Shown here one piece after another: positions 25,967-33,897 of a stretch of 36,564 nucleotides of DNA. A program made the position numbers and the translations under genes. This stretch comes from Syntrophaceae bacterium UBA7520. Lineage in GTDB: Bacteria; Desulfobacterota; Syntrophia; Syntrophales; Smithellaceae. Below the pieces are notes generated by a model. The model saw nothing but the letters and a program-made list of their open reading frames with translations, was not told the origin of the DNA and did not search any database. Numbering within the stretch: position 1 is the first letter of the stretch; every line of letters begins with the position of its first letter. The DNA is taken from positions 1-36,564 of the forward strand of contig DLNC01000013.1 in the NCBI GenBank assembly GCA_002478265.1, written 5' to 3'.

Positions 25967-28339
25967 ATGGCCGAACAAATTAAACCGGAAGAAGGTAAAA
26001 AATTCAATATCCCGGAAGTGATTCCTATCCTTCCGCTGTATAATGTCTTGGTGTTTCCAAAAATGATGATTCCTCTGGAGGTATCAGGCGGCAGCCACGC
26101 GCAGCTTATTGATGAGGCCATGACCAAAGACCGCCTCATCGGCCTCATCATGCCCAAACGGGAACTCGTCGGTGAAAACGACCGCTACAAACTGGAAGAT
26201 TTGCATGATGCCGGAACTGCTTCTGTCATTCTGCGCATGGCCAAGACGGCGGAAAACCGCACGCAAATGCTTTTGCAGGGCATCAGCCGTTTTCAGGTAG
26301 TGGAACTGGTGGAAGGCAAACCCTACCAGCAGGCGCGCATCAAGGTTATTGAAGACGCGGAAGCAAAGGATATCGAAACAGAAGCTTTGGTGGCCAATCT
26401 GCTGGTTTTGTTCGACCGCATTCTGAAGCTTTCGCCTTTCCTGCCGCCGGAATTCGGGCCCATGGCCAAATCCATCACCGAGGCGGGCACGCTGGCGGAT
26501 TTGATTGCTTCCATTATCAACGCGCCGATTGAGGAAAAACAGAAGATACTCGACAGCATCGATGTCAAAACGCGCCTAAAGGAACTGACGCGCATGGTCA
26601 ATCACCAGATGGAAGTGCTGGAGCTAGGCAATAAGATTCAGACCAAAGTCAAGGACGATATCGACAAAAGCCAGCGTGAATATTATCTGCGTCAGCAGCT
26701 CAAGGCCATCAAACAGGAGCTGGGCGAGGCGGATGAAAACGCGGTCGAGACGGAAGAATACCGCAAAAAAATCGAAGAGAAAAATCTTCCCGAAGAGGCC
26801 AAGAAGGAAGCGCTGCGCGAACTGGAGAGGCTCTCCCGCATGCATCCTTCCTCTGCGGAATATACGGTATCGTCCACTTATCTGGATTGGATTACCGCTC
26901 TGCCGTGGAATGAATCCACGCCGGATAATCTGGATATCAAAAAAGCGCGCGAGGTGCTCGACGAAGACCATTATGGTCTGGCGAAAGCGAAAAAGCGCAT
27001 TATCGAATATCTTTCCGTGCGCAAGTTAAAGCCGGATTCCAAAGGGCCGATTCTCTGCTTTGTCGGACCTCCGGGCACGGGTAAAACATCACTGGGCACA
27101 TCGATCGCGCGCGCTCTCGAGCGCAAGTTTGTGCGCATATCGCTGGGTGGTGTGCGCGACGAGGCGGAAATCCGCGGCCACCGCCGCACCTACATCGGAG
27201 CGTTGCCGGGTCGCATCATTCAGGGGCTCAGGCGCGCGGAATCGAACAATCCTGTTTTTATGCTTGATGAAATAGATAAGGTCGGTTCAGATTTCCGCGG
27301 CGATCCTTCTTCCGCATTGCTCGAGGTGCTCGATCCCCAGCAGAATAATTCTTTTTCCGATCATTACCTGGATGTGCCGTTTGATTTGTCGCACGTGATG
27401 TTTATCACCACGGCTAATATCCTCGACACAATTCCTCCCGCGCTCTTGGACCGTCTCGAAGTGATCGAGCTTACCGGCTACACACAGGAGGAAAAAGTTA
27501 AAATCGCCGAGCGCTATCTGATTCCCCGGCAGTTGAAGGAGAACGGCCTTACTGCGGAACAGCTTAAAATTACCACCGCCGCGCTCAACAGCGTTATTTG
27601 CGGCTACACCAGGGAAGCGGGCGTGAGAAATCTCGAGCGCGAAATCGCCAACATCTGCCGCGGCGTGGCGGCGGAAATCGCCGAAGGCAAAATAACATCT
27701 AAAACAATAACGCCCAAAGATCTGCACAAGTACCTGGGCCCAATACGCATCATGACGGATTTTGACGCGCGCATTGCCAAGCCGGGTATTGCCATCGGCC
27801 TGGCCTGGACGCCCGTGGGCGGCGATCTGCTCTTTATCGAAGCCACGGCCATGAAAGGGAAAAAGAGCCTGACCTTAACCGGCCAGTTGGGCGACGTGAT
27901 GAAAGAATCCGCCGCCGCGGCTTTAAGCTTTATCCGCGCCAACGCCAAAGCGCTGGGCGTGCCGGCGAATTTCTTTGAGGATCTGGATATTCACATCCAT
28001 ATTCCGGCGGGCGCGATTCCCAAGGACGGCCCCTCGGCGGGCGTGACTATGCTTACCGCGCTGACCTCACTTTTGACCAACCGCAAAATTAAAAAGGATT
28101 TGGCGATGACGGGTGAAATCACCCTGCGCGGCGCCGTGCTTCCCGTAGGCGGCATCAAGGAAAAGGTGCTGGCTGCTTACCGCGCGGGCATCAAAACGAT
28201 AATTTTGCCTGCCTGGAACAAAAAGGATTTGGAAGATATTCCTGCCAGCATTCAGAAAAGTATCAAGTTCCATTTTGTCAATGACATGATGGAAGTCCTG
28301 AAACTGGCGCTGGAGGGCAAGGGCAAGAAAAAAGCGTAA
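25967..28339 (+). CDS. lon: ATP-dependent Lon protease
   Basis: This 790-residue cytoplasmic AAA+ protease degrades misfolded and regulatory proteins. The N-terminal substrate-binding domain starts near residue 20 (ILPLYNVLVFPKMMIPL). The Walker A motif is GPPGTGKT (367-374) and Walker B lies in VFMLDEIDK. The catalytic serine is S690 in DGPSAG, and the lysine is the second K of GGIKEK (about residue 733). Length and all motifs are normal for LonA. GGAGG lies seven bases before the ATG. It follows hsp20 and probably shares its stress-type promoter region. Confidence 0.97.
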   Translation: MAEQIKPEEGKKFNIPEVIPILPLYNVLVFPKMMIPLEVSGGSHAQLIDEAMTKDRLIGLIMPKRELVGENDRYKLEDLHDAGTASVILRMAKTAENRTQMLLQGISRFQVVELVEGKPYQQARIKVIEDAEAKDIETEALVANLLVLFDRILKLSPFLPPEFGPMAKSITEAGTLADLIASIINAPIEEKQKILDSIDVKTRLKELTRMVNHQMEVLELGNKIQTKVKDDIDKSQREYYLRQQLKAIKQELGEADENAVETEEYRKKIEEKNLPEEAKKEALRELERLSRMHPSSAEYTVSSTYLDWITALPWNESTPDNLDIKKAREVLDEDHYGLAKAKKRIIEYLSVRKLKPDSKGPILCFVGPPGTGKTSLGTSIARALERKFVRISLGGVRDEAEIRGHRRTYIGALPGRIIQGLRRAESNNPVFMLDEIDKVGSDFRGDPSSALLEVLDPQQNNSFSDHYLDVPFDLSHVMFITTANILDTIPPALLDRLEVIELTGYTQEEKVKIAERYLIPRQLKENGLTAEQLKITTAALNSVICGYTREAGVRNLEREIANICRGVAAEIAEGKITSKTITPKDLHKYLGPIRIMTDFDARIAKPGIAIGLAWTPVGGDLLFIEATAMKGKKSLTLTGQLGDVMKESAAAALSFIRANAKALGVPANFFEDLDIHIHIPAGAIPKDGPSAGVTMLTALTSLLTNRKIKKDLAMTGEITLRGAVLPVGGIKEKVLAAYRAGIKTIILPAWNKKDLEDIPASIQKSIKFHFVNDMMEVLKLALEGKGKKKA

Positions 28340-28396
28340 TCTTATTGACTATGTTTTTCAACAACAACTATTCAAACTAGTATGTTTTGAAAGCTT

Positions 28397-28948
28397 ATGA
28401 CAAAGGATCGTTTTGAGACAAGATTAAAAACCGAAGCGCTTGATCCAATGGCCTGGTTAGAATCAGCAAATCGGTTGATAGTGTCAGCAGAAAAGCTAGA
28501 ACATTATTTTGAAGAATTTTGGAATACATTAAAAATTGAAAAAATATTTGATGATTCTAAAGTATCTATTCTTTTCATGATTTACTCATAAGCTATAGAA
28601 AATCTATTAAAAGCCATAATTGTTATTTGGGACAAACAAAATTTATCAAGTCAAAGTTGGGAAAAATTACCTAACAGCTTGCAATGGCACAACCTGTACC
28701 AACTCTGCAAAAAATCAGGTTTGGATAATTTAGCGCGAGAGTATGAATCAATTCTTAAAAGATTATCAAGAAGCGTAGAATGGTATGGTAGATACCCGAC
28801 ACCCATTAGAGCTTCGGATTATGAAAATATGAGATTTTCAGAAAATGAACCTAACGAATTAAGCCTAACGCAGTATATATCTGGTGATTTAAAAGACATT
28901 AATAAATTAATTAATGAGTTAAAAGAACACTTGAAAAGTTCTGTATAA
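28397..28948 (+). pseudogene. Hypothetical protein gene with an in-frame stop
   Basis: Codons run from ATG 28397 to TAA 28946-28948 in one frame, interrupted only by TAA at 28589-28591. Reading through would give a 183-residue protein: MTKDRFETRLKTEALDPMAWLESA at the start, IYS-stop-AIENLLKAIIV around the break and LSRSVEWYGRYPTPI later. Both halves look like one helical protein; the AIENLLKA helix and RYPTP turn recall HEPN-like small proteins. The stop could be a C-to-T change from CAA (Gln). Sequence is AT-rich compared with lon. A sequencing error or stop-codon read-through cannot be excluded. Confidence 0.65.
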
Positions 28949-28991
28949 TAGAATCAACCATATAAAATAATATTATAAAGGGGATAAGACA

Positions 28992-29101
28992 ATGAAACAA
29001 AATAAAGATCAAGGTCAATGCCCTCAAAGCGAGTGGAACAAGTTTTTTTGTGGTTAATTGTTGCTTTTGCAGTTTATTTAACTGTTCTGAACTATACTTG
29101 A
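28992..29101 (+). pseudogene. Small membrane-peptide gene with a -1 frame break at seven T
   Basis: AAAGGGG lies nine bases before ATG 28992. The zero frame gives 21 residues (MKQNKDQGQCPQSEWNKFFC) and stops at 29055-29057. At the run of seven T (29043-29049) a shift of -1 continues as LWLIVAFAVYLTVLNYT and stops at 29099-29101, giving a 36-residue peptide with a membrane helix. Either one T was lost from a gene, or the T-run is a slippery site, or the read is wrong. The continuity of a hydrophobic helix across the junction argues that the shifted product is the original one. Confidence 0.45.
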
Positions 29102-29128
29102 GTTGACAGTGGTTAGCATCCGATATTT

Positions 29129-30409
29129 CTAAGCCGCGGATTGTGAGCGTTGCGACCAAGATGACCGGTTGGCATTCTGGAAGGAACGCTGCTTTGGTTT
29201 TCTTCCGGTTTGCGCCGGGCGGGTAAATGATCTTCTTCTCTTTTCCGATTTCATATCAGGCGCGCTTTTCTTAGATGAACCAGTCTTTATTTCGGAAGTT
29301 AATCCAGCAACATTTTGATATTGCAGCTTTTCTCCGAGTATTCTTTTCAGAGAATGCGCGAGAGCCAGGTCGTCTCCGGTTACAAAAGTAAAGGCGTCGC
29401 CGGTTTTCGAGGCGCGTCCCGTTCTGCCGATGCGATGCGTATAAGCATCCGCGGTGGAAGGCATATCATAATTAATGACATGGGATATCCTGGTCACGTC
29501 AATGCCGCGGGCGGCAATATCTGTCGCCACCATGATTTCATAACGGCCGTCACGAAAACCATCCAGCGCTTGTTTGCGCTTTTGCTGGGTAAGATTTCCA
29601 TGCAGTGAGATAACCTTGTGTCCCGATTTATCCAGTTGCTGAGCCAGACTTTTTGCCCTTGATTTTGTCCGCGTAAAAACCAGAACCGATTCCATTTGGG
29701 TCTTTTCCAGAATATCTTTCAACAACGCCGTTTTAATACCCATCTGGACAGGATAAAATCTATGCTCCACCGTCATCACCGGCGCGGTGTGGCCGATTTG
29801 AATAGTGACGGGATTGCGCAGAAGATCCATAGCCAGACTTTTTACATCGGCGGGCATGGTTGCGGAAAAAAGAAGCGTTTGACGCTTTTGGGGCAGATGC
29901 TTGACGATTCTCCGGACATCCGGCAGAAAGCCCATGTCGAACATGTGATCCGCCTCATCGAGCACCAGTACCTCAACATGGGATAAATCAATGGTGTCGC
30001 GCTGGATGTGATCAAGTAAGCGGCCGGGGCACGCGGAAACTATCTCCACATTGCCGCGCAGTCTGTTTATCTGGTTAAGAATGCTTACTCCGCCGTAAAC
30101 AGCCGCGCTGCGCAGCTTTGTTTTACGGCCCAGCTGTTTGATTGCTTCGTTGGTTTGTTCGCTCAACTCGCGCGTCGGCGCTATAATCAGGGCGCGGATA
30201 CGGCCCAGCGGCTTTTCCATGAAACGCTGTAAAATCGGCAGCACAAAGGCCGCGGTTTTTCCTGTGCCGGTCTGGGCCAGCCCCATGAGATCGCGGCCTT
30301 CCATGACGGGGGGGATTGCCTGTAATTGAATCGGTGTCGGCTTTTCGTAACCAAGCATGCGCACACCGGCAAGTATTTTTTCGTGTAACTCAAATTTCTG
30401 AAAACTCAT
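29129..30409 (-). CDS. DEAD-box RNA helicase, RhlE-like
   Basis: This 426-residue ATP-dependent RNA helicase acts in RNA turnover or ribosome assembly. The Q motif region (GYEKPTPIQ), motif I AQTGTGKT (45-52), Ia PTREL, motif II DEAD (151-154), SAT, ARGIDV and motif VI HRIGRTGRA are all present. After about residue 375 comes a basic, low-complexity tail (KSEKRRRSFTRP, GRKPKQRSF) typical of RhlE proteins and useful for RNA binding. The F-x-x-F-x-L start fits the RhlE group. The gene has a leader region of nearly 500 bases before the divergent NMO-like gene. RhlE versus another DEAD-box subgroup is not certain. Confidence 0.92.
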   Translation of the reverse strand: MSFQKFELHEKILAGVRMLGYEKPTPIQLQAIPPVMEGRDLMGLAQTGTGKTAAFVLPILQRFMEKPLGRIRALIIAPTRELSEQTNEAIKQLGRKTKLRSAAVYGGVSILNQINRLRGNVEIVSACPGRLLDHIQRDTIDLSHVEVLVLDEADHMFDMGFLPDVRRIVKHLPQKRQTLLFSATMPADVKSLAMDLLRNPVTIQIGHTAPVMTVEHRFYPVQMGIKTALLKDILEKTQMESVLVFTRTKSRAKSLAQQLDKSGHKVISLHGNLTQQKRKQALDGFRDGRYEIMVATDIAARGIDVTRISHVINYDMPSTADAYTHRIGRTGRASKTGDAFTFVTGDDLALAHSLKRILGEKLQYQNVAGLTSEIKTGSSKKSAPDMKSEKRRRSFTRPAQTGRKPKQRSFQNANRSSWSQRSQSAA

Positions 30410-30674
30410 TTTTATTCCTTTATTTTTAGTATTTACCAGCTATCGGTATATTTGAACCCATCTCAAACCGTTGGGGCTGGTAAAGGCACAGCATTTCGCA
30501 CGCTTGTTTGCGCCGAAAGTGCAGGCCACGAACACGGCATTAAATTTGGATTCTGTTAGATTAGCGGAATTTTCCTACGCAAGTTTCTAAAAAGAAATGT
30601 GGGAAGGCAAATATCTGTCGCTATCAGTTGTGCGCTCTTGTACACGCATAAGAACTTAATAGCAAGGAATATCT

Positions 30675-30770
30675 TTATGCTAAATCCGGGCTGTGATTGA
30701 GTTGAGAAAAACAGTTAACGCTAACTGTCATTAATACAGTCGGCATTAAAAGCAAGGTGCGTTTTTTCAT
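30675..30770 (-). CDS. Possible 31-residue signal-peptide-like ORF
   Basis: The ORF starts MKKRTLLLMPTVLMTVSVNC and ends LNHSPDLA, a classic basic n-region and hydrophobic core with little mature sequence. It could be the remnant of an exported-protein gene, a leader peptide or chance. The upstream AAGG site is better spaced to an ATG in another frame. It lies in the helicase upstream region and contains the inverted repeat at 30711-30728. Confidence 0.25.
   Translation of the reverse strand: MKKRTLLLMPTVLMTVSVNCFSQLNHSPDLA
30711..30728. promoter_or_regulatory. Perfect 7-4-7 inverted repeat
   Basis: ACAGTTA-ACGC-TAACTGT is fully symmetric. It lies about 60 bases upstream of the possible promoter of the NMO-like gene and about 300 bases upstream of the DEAD-box helicase. 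It may be an operator; the stem is too AT-rich to be a good terminator. Confidence 0.4.
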
Positions 30771-30787
30771 TCTTCATGAAGATTACC

Positions 30788-30817
30788 TTGACATATAAGA
30801 TAACTTCTGCGTTACAT
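30788..30817 (+). promoter_or_regulatory. Possible promoter of the NMO-like gene
   Basis: A perfect -35 hexamer TTGACA (30788-30793) is followed after 18 bases by TTACAT (30812-30817), a poor -10. The -35 match and position support a promoter, but the -10 is weak and other AT-rich hexamers nearby could serve. Confidence 0.35.
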
Positions 30818-30900
30818 GTCTCTTATTGATAACTTAATCCACATATAAATCATTATCTTTATTATTCCGACTGATAAAAAGGGTAACGTAAGGGGGAAAA

Positions 30901-31980
30901 ATGAGAGAGCTCAACATTGGAGGTCTAATTGCAAAAGTGCCTATTATTCAGGGCGGCATGGCTGTAGGCATCTCCAAAAACAGATTGGCCTCCGCCGTGG
31001 CAAATGCCGGAGGCATTGGCGTGATTGCCACAGCCGGAATCGGTCATCTGGCAAAAGATTTGTATTCAAACTTTATCGGCGCGAACAACAGAGTTTTTGC
31101 CGAAGAAATAAGAAAAGCCAAATCCTTTACCAAGGGGATCGTTGGCGTGAATATCATGGCAGCACTTTCCAATTATGCCTCGCTGGCAAAAGTGGCCATT
31201 AAAGAGAAGGCGGACATTATTTTTTCCGGCGCCGGGCTGCCCTTGAGTCTTCCATCTTTTCTGCCGGAAGGAAATATCGGCACAAAACTTGTGCCTATCG
31301 TTTCTTCCGCAAAAGCGCTGATGCTGATCGCTCGCCGCTGGATCGGAAAATTCAACTACATTCCGGACGGCGTGGTTATTGAAGGGCCTTTGGCCGGTGG
31401 GCATTTAGGTTTCAGAAAAGAAGATATTTTCAAGGAAGAAAATGCGCTGGAAAAGCTTGTTCCCGAAGTTGTGGCGCAGGCAAAGGAATTGGAAGATAAG
31501 CACGGCAAACCCGTTCCGGTAATTGCCGCAGGCGGCATTTTTTCCGGCGCGGATATTCATAAATTTATCAAGATGGGCGCGTCGGGCGTGCAGATGGCCA
31601 CGCGCTTTGTGGCCACTTATGAGTGTGACGCCTCCGACGAAATAAAAAACGCCTTCGTCAACGCTAAAAAAGAAGACATTGTCATTATTGAAAGCCCGGT
31701 GGGAATGCCCGGCAGAGCTATTCGAAATAACTTTCTGGACGATGTGGCGACGGGCGGCAAAAAACCTTTTAAGTGTCCTTTTCACTGCATCATCACCTGC
31801 AACATGAAAAACGCGCCTTATTGCATTGCCAATGCCCTATGCAATGCCACCGAAGGAAAGCTTGCGGAAGGTTTTGCCTTTGCCGGCCAGAATGTCTGGA
31901 GAGTTGATAAAATTCTTCATGTGAGCGAGCTCATGCAGTCGCTGCAAAATGAATATGCGGAAGCGGAAAAGCAGAATTAA
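30901..31980 (+). CDS. Nitronate monooxygenase-like FMN protein with cysteine insert
   Basis: This 359-residue protein belongs to the NMO/2-nitropropane dioxygenase family, a TIM-barrel FMN group that also includes FabK enoyl-ACP reductases. PIIQGGMAVGIS and AGGIGVIA (about 14-44) start the barrel. AGGHLG with H168 is the expected catalytic histidine region, VIAAGGIFSG binds the FMN phosphate and GASGVQMATRF follows. Residues 292-314 carry five cysteines (C292, C296, C300, C308, C314), seen in homologues from anaerobes, which could hold a metal or cluster. In an anaerobe oxygen-dependent nitronate oxidation is unlikely, so a reductase role is an alternative. AGGGGGA precedes the ATG. Confidence 0.87.
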   Translation: MRELNIGGLIAKVPIIQGGMAVGISKNRLASAVANAGGIGVIATAGIGHLAKDLYSNFIGANNRVFAEEIRKAKSFTKGIVGVNIMAALSNYASLAKVAIKEKADIIFSGAGLPLSLPSFLPEGNIGTKLVPIVSSAKALMLIARRWIGKFNYIPDGVVIEGPLAGGHLGFRKEDIFKEENALEKLVPEVVAQAKELEDKHGKPVPVIAAGGIFSGADIHKFIKMGASGVQMATRFVATYECDASDEIKNAFVNAKKEDIVIIESPVGMPGRAIRNNFLDDVATGGKKPFKCPFHCIITCNMKNAPYCIANALCNATEGKLAEGFAFAGQNVWRVDKILHVSELMQSLQNEYAEAEKQN

Positions 31981-31993
31981 AAATTACCGCTGA

Positions 31994-32854
31994 TCATAAG
32001 CTGGCATTGAAAGTATCGCACGCCTGGAAATTTCCCTGTTCAAAGCCGCGTTTAAACCAGCTTACCCGCTGGGCGGAACTGCCGTGCGTAAAGGCGTCGG
32101 GCACCACATAACCTTGTGTTTTTTTCTGGATGCGATCATCGCCTACGGCGCTCGCGGCATTGAGCGCTTCCTCAATATCGCCTTCTTCCAGAATATCGCG
32201 TTTTTTCTGGGCCTGATGCGCCCACATGCCCGCCAGACAATCAGCCTGGAGCTCCAGCATCACGTTCAGCTTGTTTTTTTCGGCGGCTCCGGAACGCGCC
32301 TGCAGCTGAGATACTTTTTGAATAATTCCCAGTTGCGTCTGCACATGGTGGCCGACTTCGTGGGCGATGATATATGCCTGGGCAAAATCGCCGGAAGCGC
32401 CGAAACGCGAATGCAACTCGTTGAAAAACGCGAGATCTAGATAAACTTTATGATCCGCCGGGCAATAAAATGGTCCCATGGCCGATTGGGCAAAACCGCA
32501 GGCGGAATCCACCGCGCCGGAAAACAAAACCAGCTTAGGCTCCTGGTAGCTGCGTCCGGCTCTGGTGAATTGTTCATTCCAGACATCTTCCGTTTCCGCC
32601 AGTACCACGGCCACAAAATTGCGCATATCATCGTTGGCGGCAGGCTGCGCGCTTTCTTCGATGGTAGTGGAGGAAGGCAGATTTTGGCCGACCTGCTGTA
32701 GGATCATGGTGGGATCTACGCCCAAAAGGAGACTCACCACAACAATCGCCACCAGCCCCAGGCCGCTGATTCCTCCGACTTTCGCGCCGCGGGAAACTCG
32801 CACTCCCCGGCGGTCTTCCACGTTATCGCTTTGCCTTTCGCCTCTCCAGCGCAT
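31994..32854 (-). CDS. YpfJ-family neutral zinc metallopeptidase
   Basis: The 286-residue protein matches the KPN_02809/YpfJ family. It starts MRWRGERQSDNVEDRRG, the typical charged head, followed by a membrane anchor near residues 28-45. The zinc motif is HEVGHHVQ (165-172). Conserved surroundings include CGFAQSAMGPFYCPADHKVYLDLAFF before it and ELQADCLAGMWAH after it, where E (in ELQADC) is the likely third ligand. It should be inner-membrane anchored with the peptidase domain outside. Substrates are unknown for the family. It stands convergent to the NMO-like gene with only 13 bases between the stops. Confidence 0.92.
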   Translation of the reverse strand: MRWRGERQSDNVEDRRGVRVSRGAKVGGISGLGLVAIVVVSLLLGVDPTMILQQVGQNLPSSTTIEESAQPAANDDMRNFVAVVLAETEDVWNEQFTRAGRSYQEPKLVLFSGAVDSACGFAQSAMGPFYCPADHKVYLDLAFFNELHSRFGASGDFAQAYIIAHEVGHHVQTQLGIIQKVSQLQARSGAAEKNKLNVMLELQADCLAGMWAHQAQKKRDILEEGDIEEALNAASAVGDDRIQKKTQGYVVPDAFTHGSSAQRVSWFKRGFEQGNFQACDTFNASL

Positions 32855-32960
32855 ATCCTTTCCTCCTCATTTTTGGGAATTCTTTTAAAAATACTTTGCG
32901 ATTCTATGCCAAGCTTCTTAAACCTGCAACAGGTAATTGCGGAAATATAACGGCCTTGAA

Positions 32961-33671
32961 TTATTGTTGTTTTATAAAGAAATCTTCAATTGCCTGGAAG
33001 CAGGCCTTTGGCGCGGCCTGTAAAATAAAATGCGGCGCGTTGATCTTTATAATTTCCACAAAAGGCGCGGATTTTTTGATTTCTTCAGCGCAGGATGCAG
33101 GCACCACGCGGTCATAAGCGGCCTGAAGATACAGGCAGGGAATTTTTATTTGGGCAAGCCACGCGGCAACATCAAGATCATTGATAAGTTTGAGCCGATG
33201 CTGCATGACGCGCGCGGGGACGCGCGCGTGAATTTTTTTCCACAGCGGCAAAAGTTCGGCAATCAGCCGATCATCGCCGATGACGAACCGGAAAAAACGC
33301 TTGGGCATATCCGGTTTGATAAGCAGGGGCAGGCGCAAAAAATGCATGACGCGCCAGATGACAGGGCGTGGGGATTTGGCAAAGGTCGCGCACAAAATGA
33401 GCGCCCGGGCTTTGATACGGCCTGTGCCGATCATTTTTATGGCCACCGGGCCGGAAAAAGATTCGGCAATAACAATCGGCGGGTCGCCCGGAGGAATCTG
33501 CGCCGCCGCGCATTCAACGGTTTCATCAAACGAAAGAAGCTTATCGGCAGGATAGCGAACGACGGTAATTTTTGCGCTGTCCAGCAAGAGCGGCAGCACC
33601 GGCTCAAATGATAAACCGGTTCCGTCCATGCCGGGCATAAAAACCAGATGCTCATTGCGCAAAACCGTCAT
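32961..33671 (-). CDS. Alpha/beta hydrolase fold protein
   Basis: This is a 236-residue hydrolase. FMPGMDGTGLSF (11-22) forms the oxyanion-type loop after the first strand. The nucleophile is S71 in AESFSGP, a variant of G-x-S-x-G in which the first glycine is alanine. YDRVVP supplies the acid and NAPHFILQ the histidine near the C-terminus. It lacks a signal peptide, so it should be cytoplasmic. Its ATG lies five bases after the DUF2905 stop, in a unit headed by the acyl-CoA dehydrogenase, so an ester or thioester of acyl metabolism is a plausible substrate, though not shown. Confidence 0.85.
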   Translation of the reverse strand: MTVLRNEHLVFMPGMDGTGLSFEPVLPLLLDSAKITVVRYPADKLLSFDETVECAAAQIPPGDPPIVIAESFSGPVAIKMIGTGRIKARALILCATFAKSPRPVIWRVMHFLRLPLLIKPDMPKRFFRFVIGDDRLIAELLPLWKKIHARVPARVMQHRLKLINDLDVAAWLAQIKIPCLYLQAAYDRVVPASCAEEIKKSAPFVEIIKINAPHFILQAAPKACFQAIEDFFIKQQ

Positions 33672-33676
33672 TTGTT

Positions 33677-33883
33677 TTAACGCCTGAATAGATTTATCAG
33701 GACGGTGATAATGATGCTCAGCAAAATCATGGAAACGACGGGAATAAATATTTTGCTGTGCCCGGTTTCGATGCGGATATCGCCCGGGAGTTTGCCGAAC
33801 CAGCTAATCAGCCACGGGGCAAAGTGAAAGACCAGCCCCGTGGCAGTCAGGATAATTCCCGCGATGATCAGCCAGCGCGCCAT
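33677..33883 (-). CDS. DUF2905 family small membrane protein
   Basis: The 68-residue protein has two membrane helices (about 4-27 and 46-66). They are joined by the segment WFGKLPGDIRIETGHSKIFIP, whose GKLPGDI motif is the family hallmark. The function of DUF2905 is unknown. It lies 14 bases after the acyl-CoA dehydrogenase stop and five bases before the hydrolase start, in a three-gene minus-strand unit. Confidence 0.9.
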   Translation of the reverse strand: MARWLIIAGIILTATGLVFHFAPWLISWFGKLPGDIRIETGHSKIFIPVVSMILLSIIITVLINLFRR

Positions 33884-33897
33884 TTTGTGCCTTAAAT

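Larger units (their letters stand above)
30410..30900. other. 491-bp intergenic region between divergent genes
   Basis: No substantial gene is visible. It must hold the promoters of the DEAD-box helicase (minus) and the NMO-like gene (plus). Visible items are a possible plus-strand promoter at 30788-30817, a perfect inverted repeat at 30711-30728, a 31-codon minus ORF at 30675-30770 and an AGGGGG site just before 30901. Much of it is AT-rich. A long helicase leader RNA is possible, as DEAD-box genes are often controlled through their leaders, but I see no defined structure. Confidence 0.5.

Noticed and set aside
28911..29159. 82-codon minus-strand frame upstream of the DEAD-box helicase stop
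   Set aside because: It overlaps both the helicase end and the small membrane-peptide region. Its hydrophobic part is the mirror of that region, and no start signal is visible.
33215..33235. GACGCGCGCG tandem repeat
   Set aside because: It encodes ordinary residues (HARVPARV) within the alpha/beta hydrolase. It is explained by codon use and not by a separate element.
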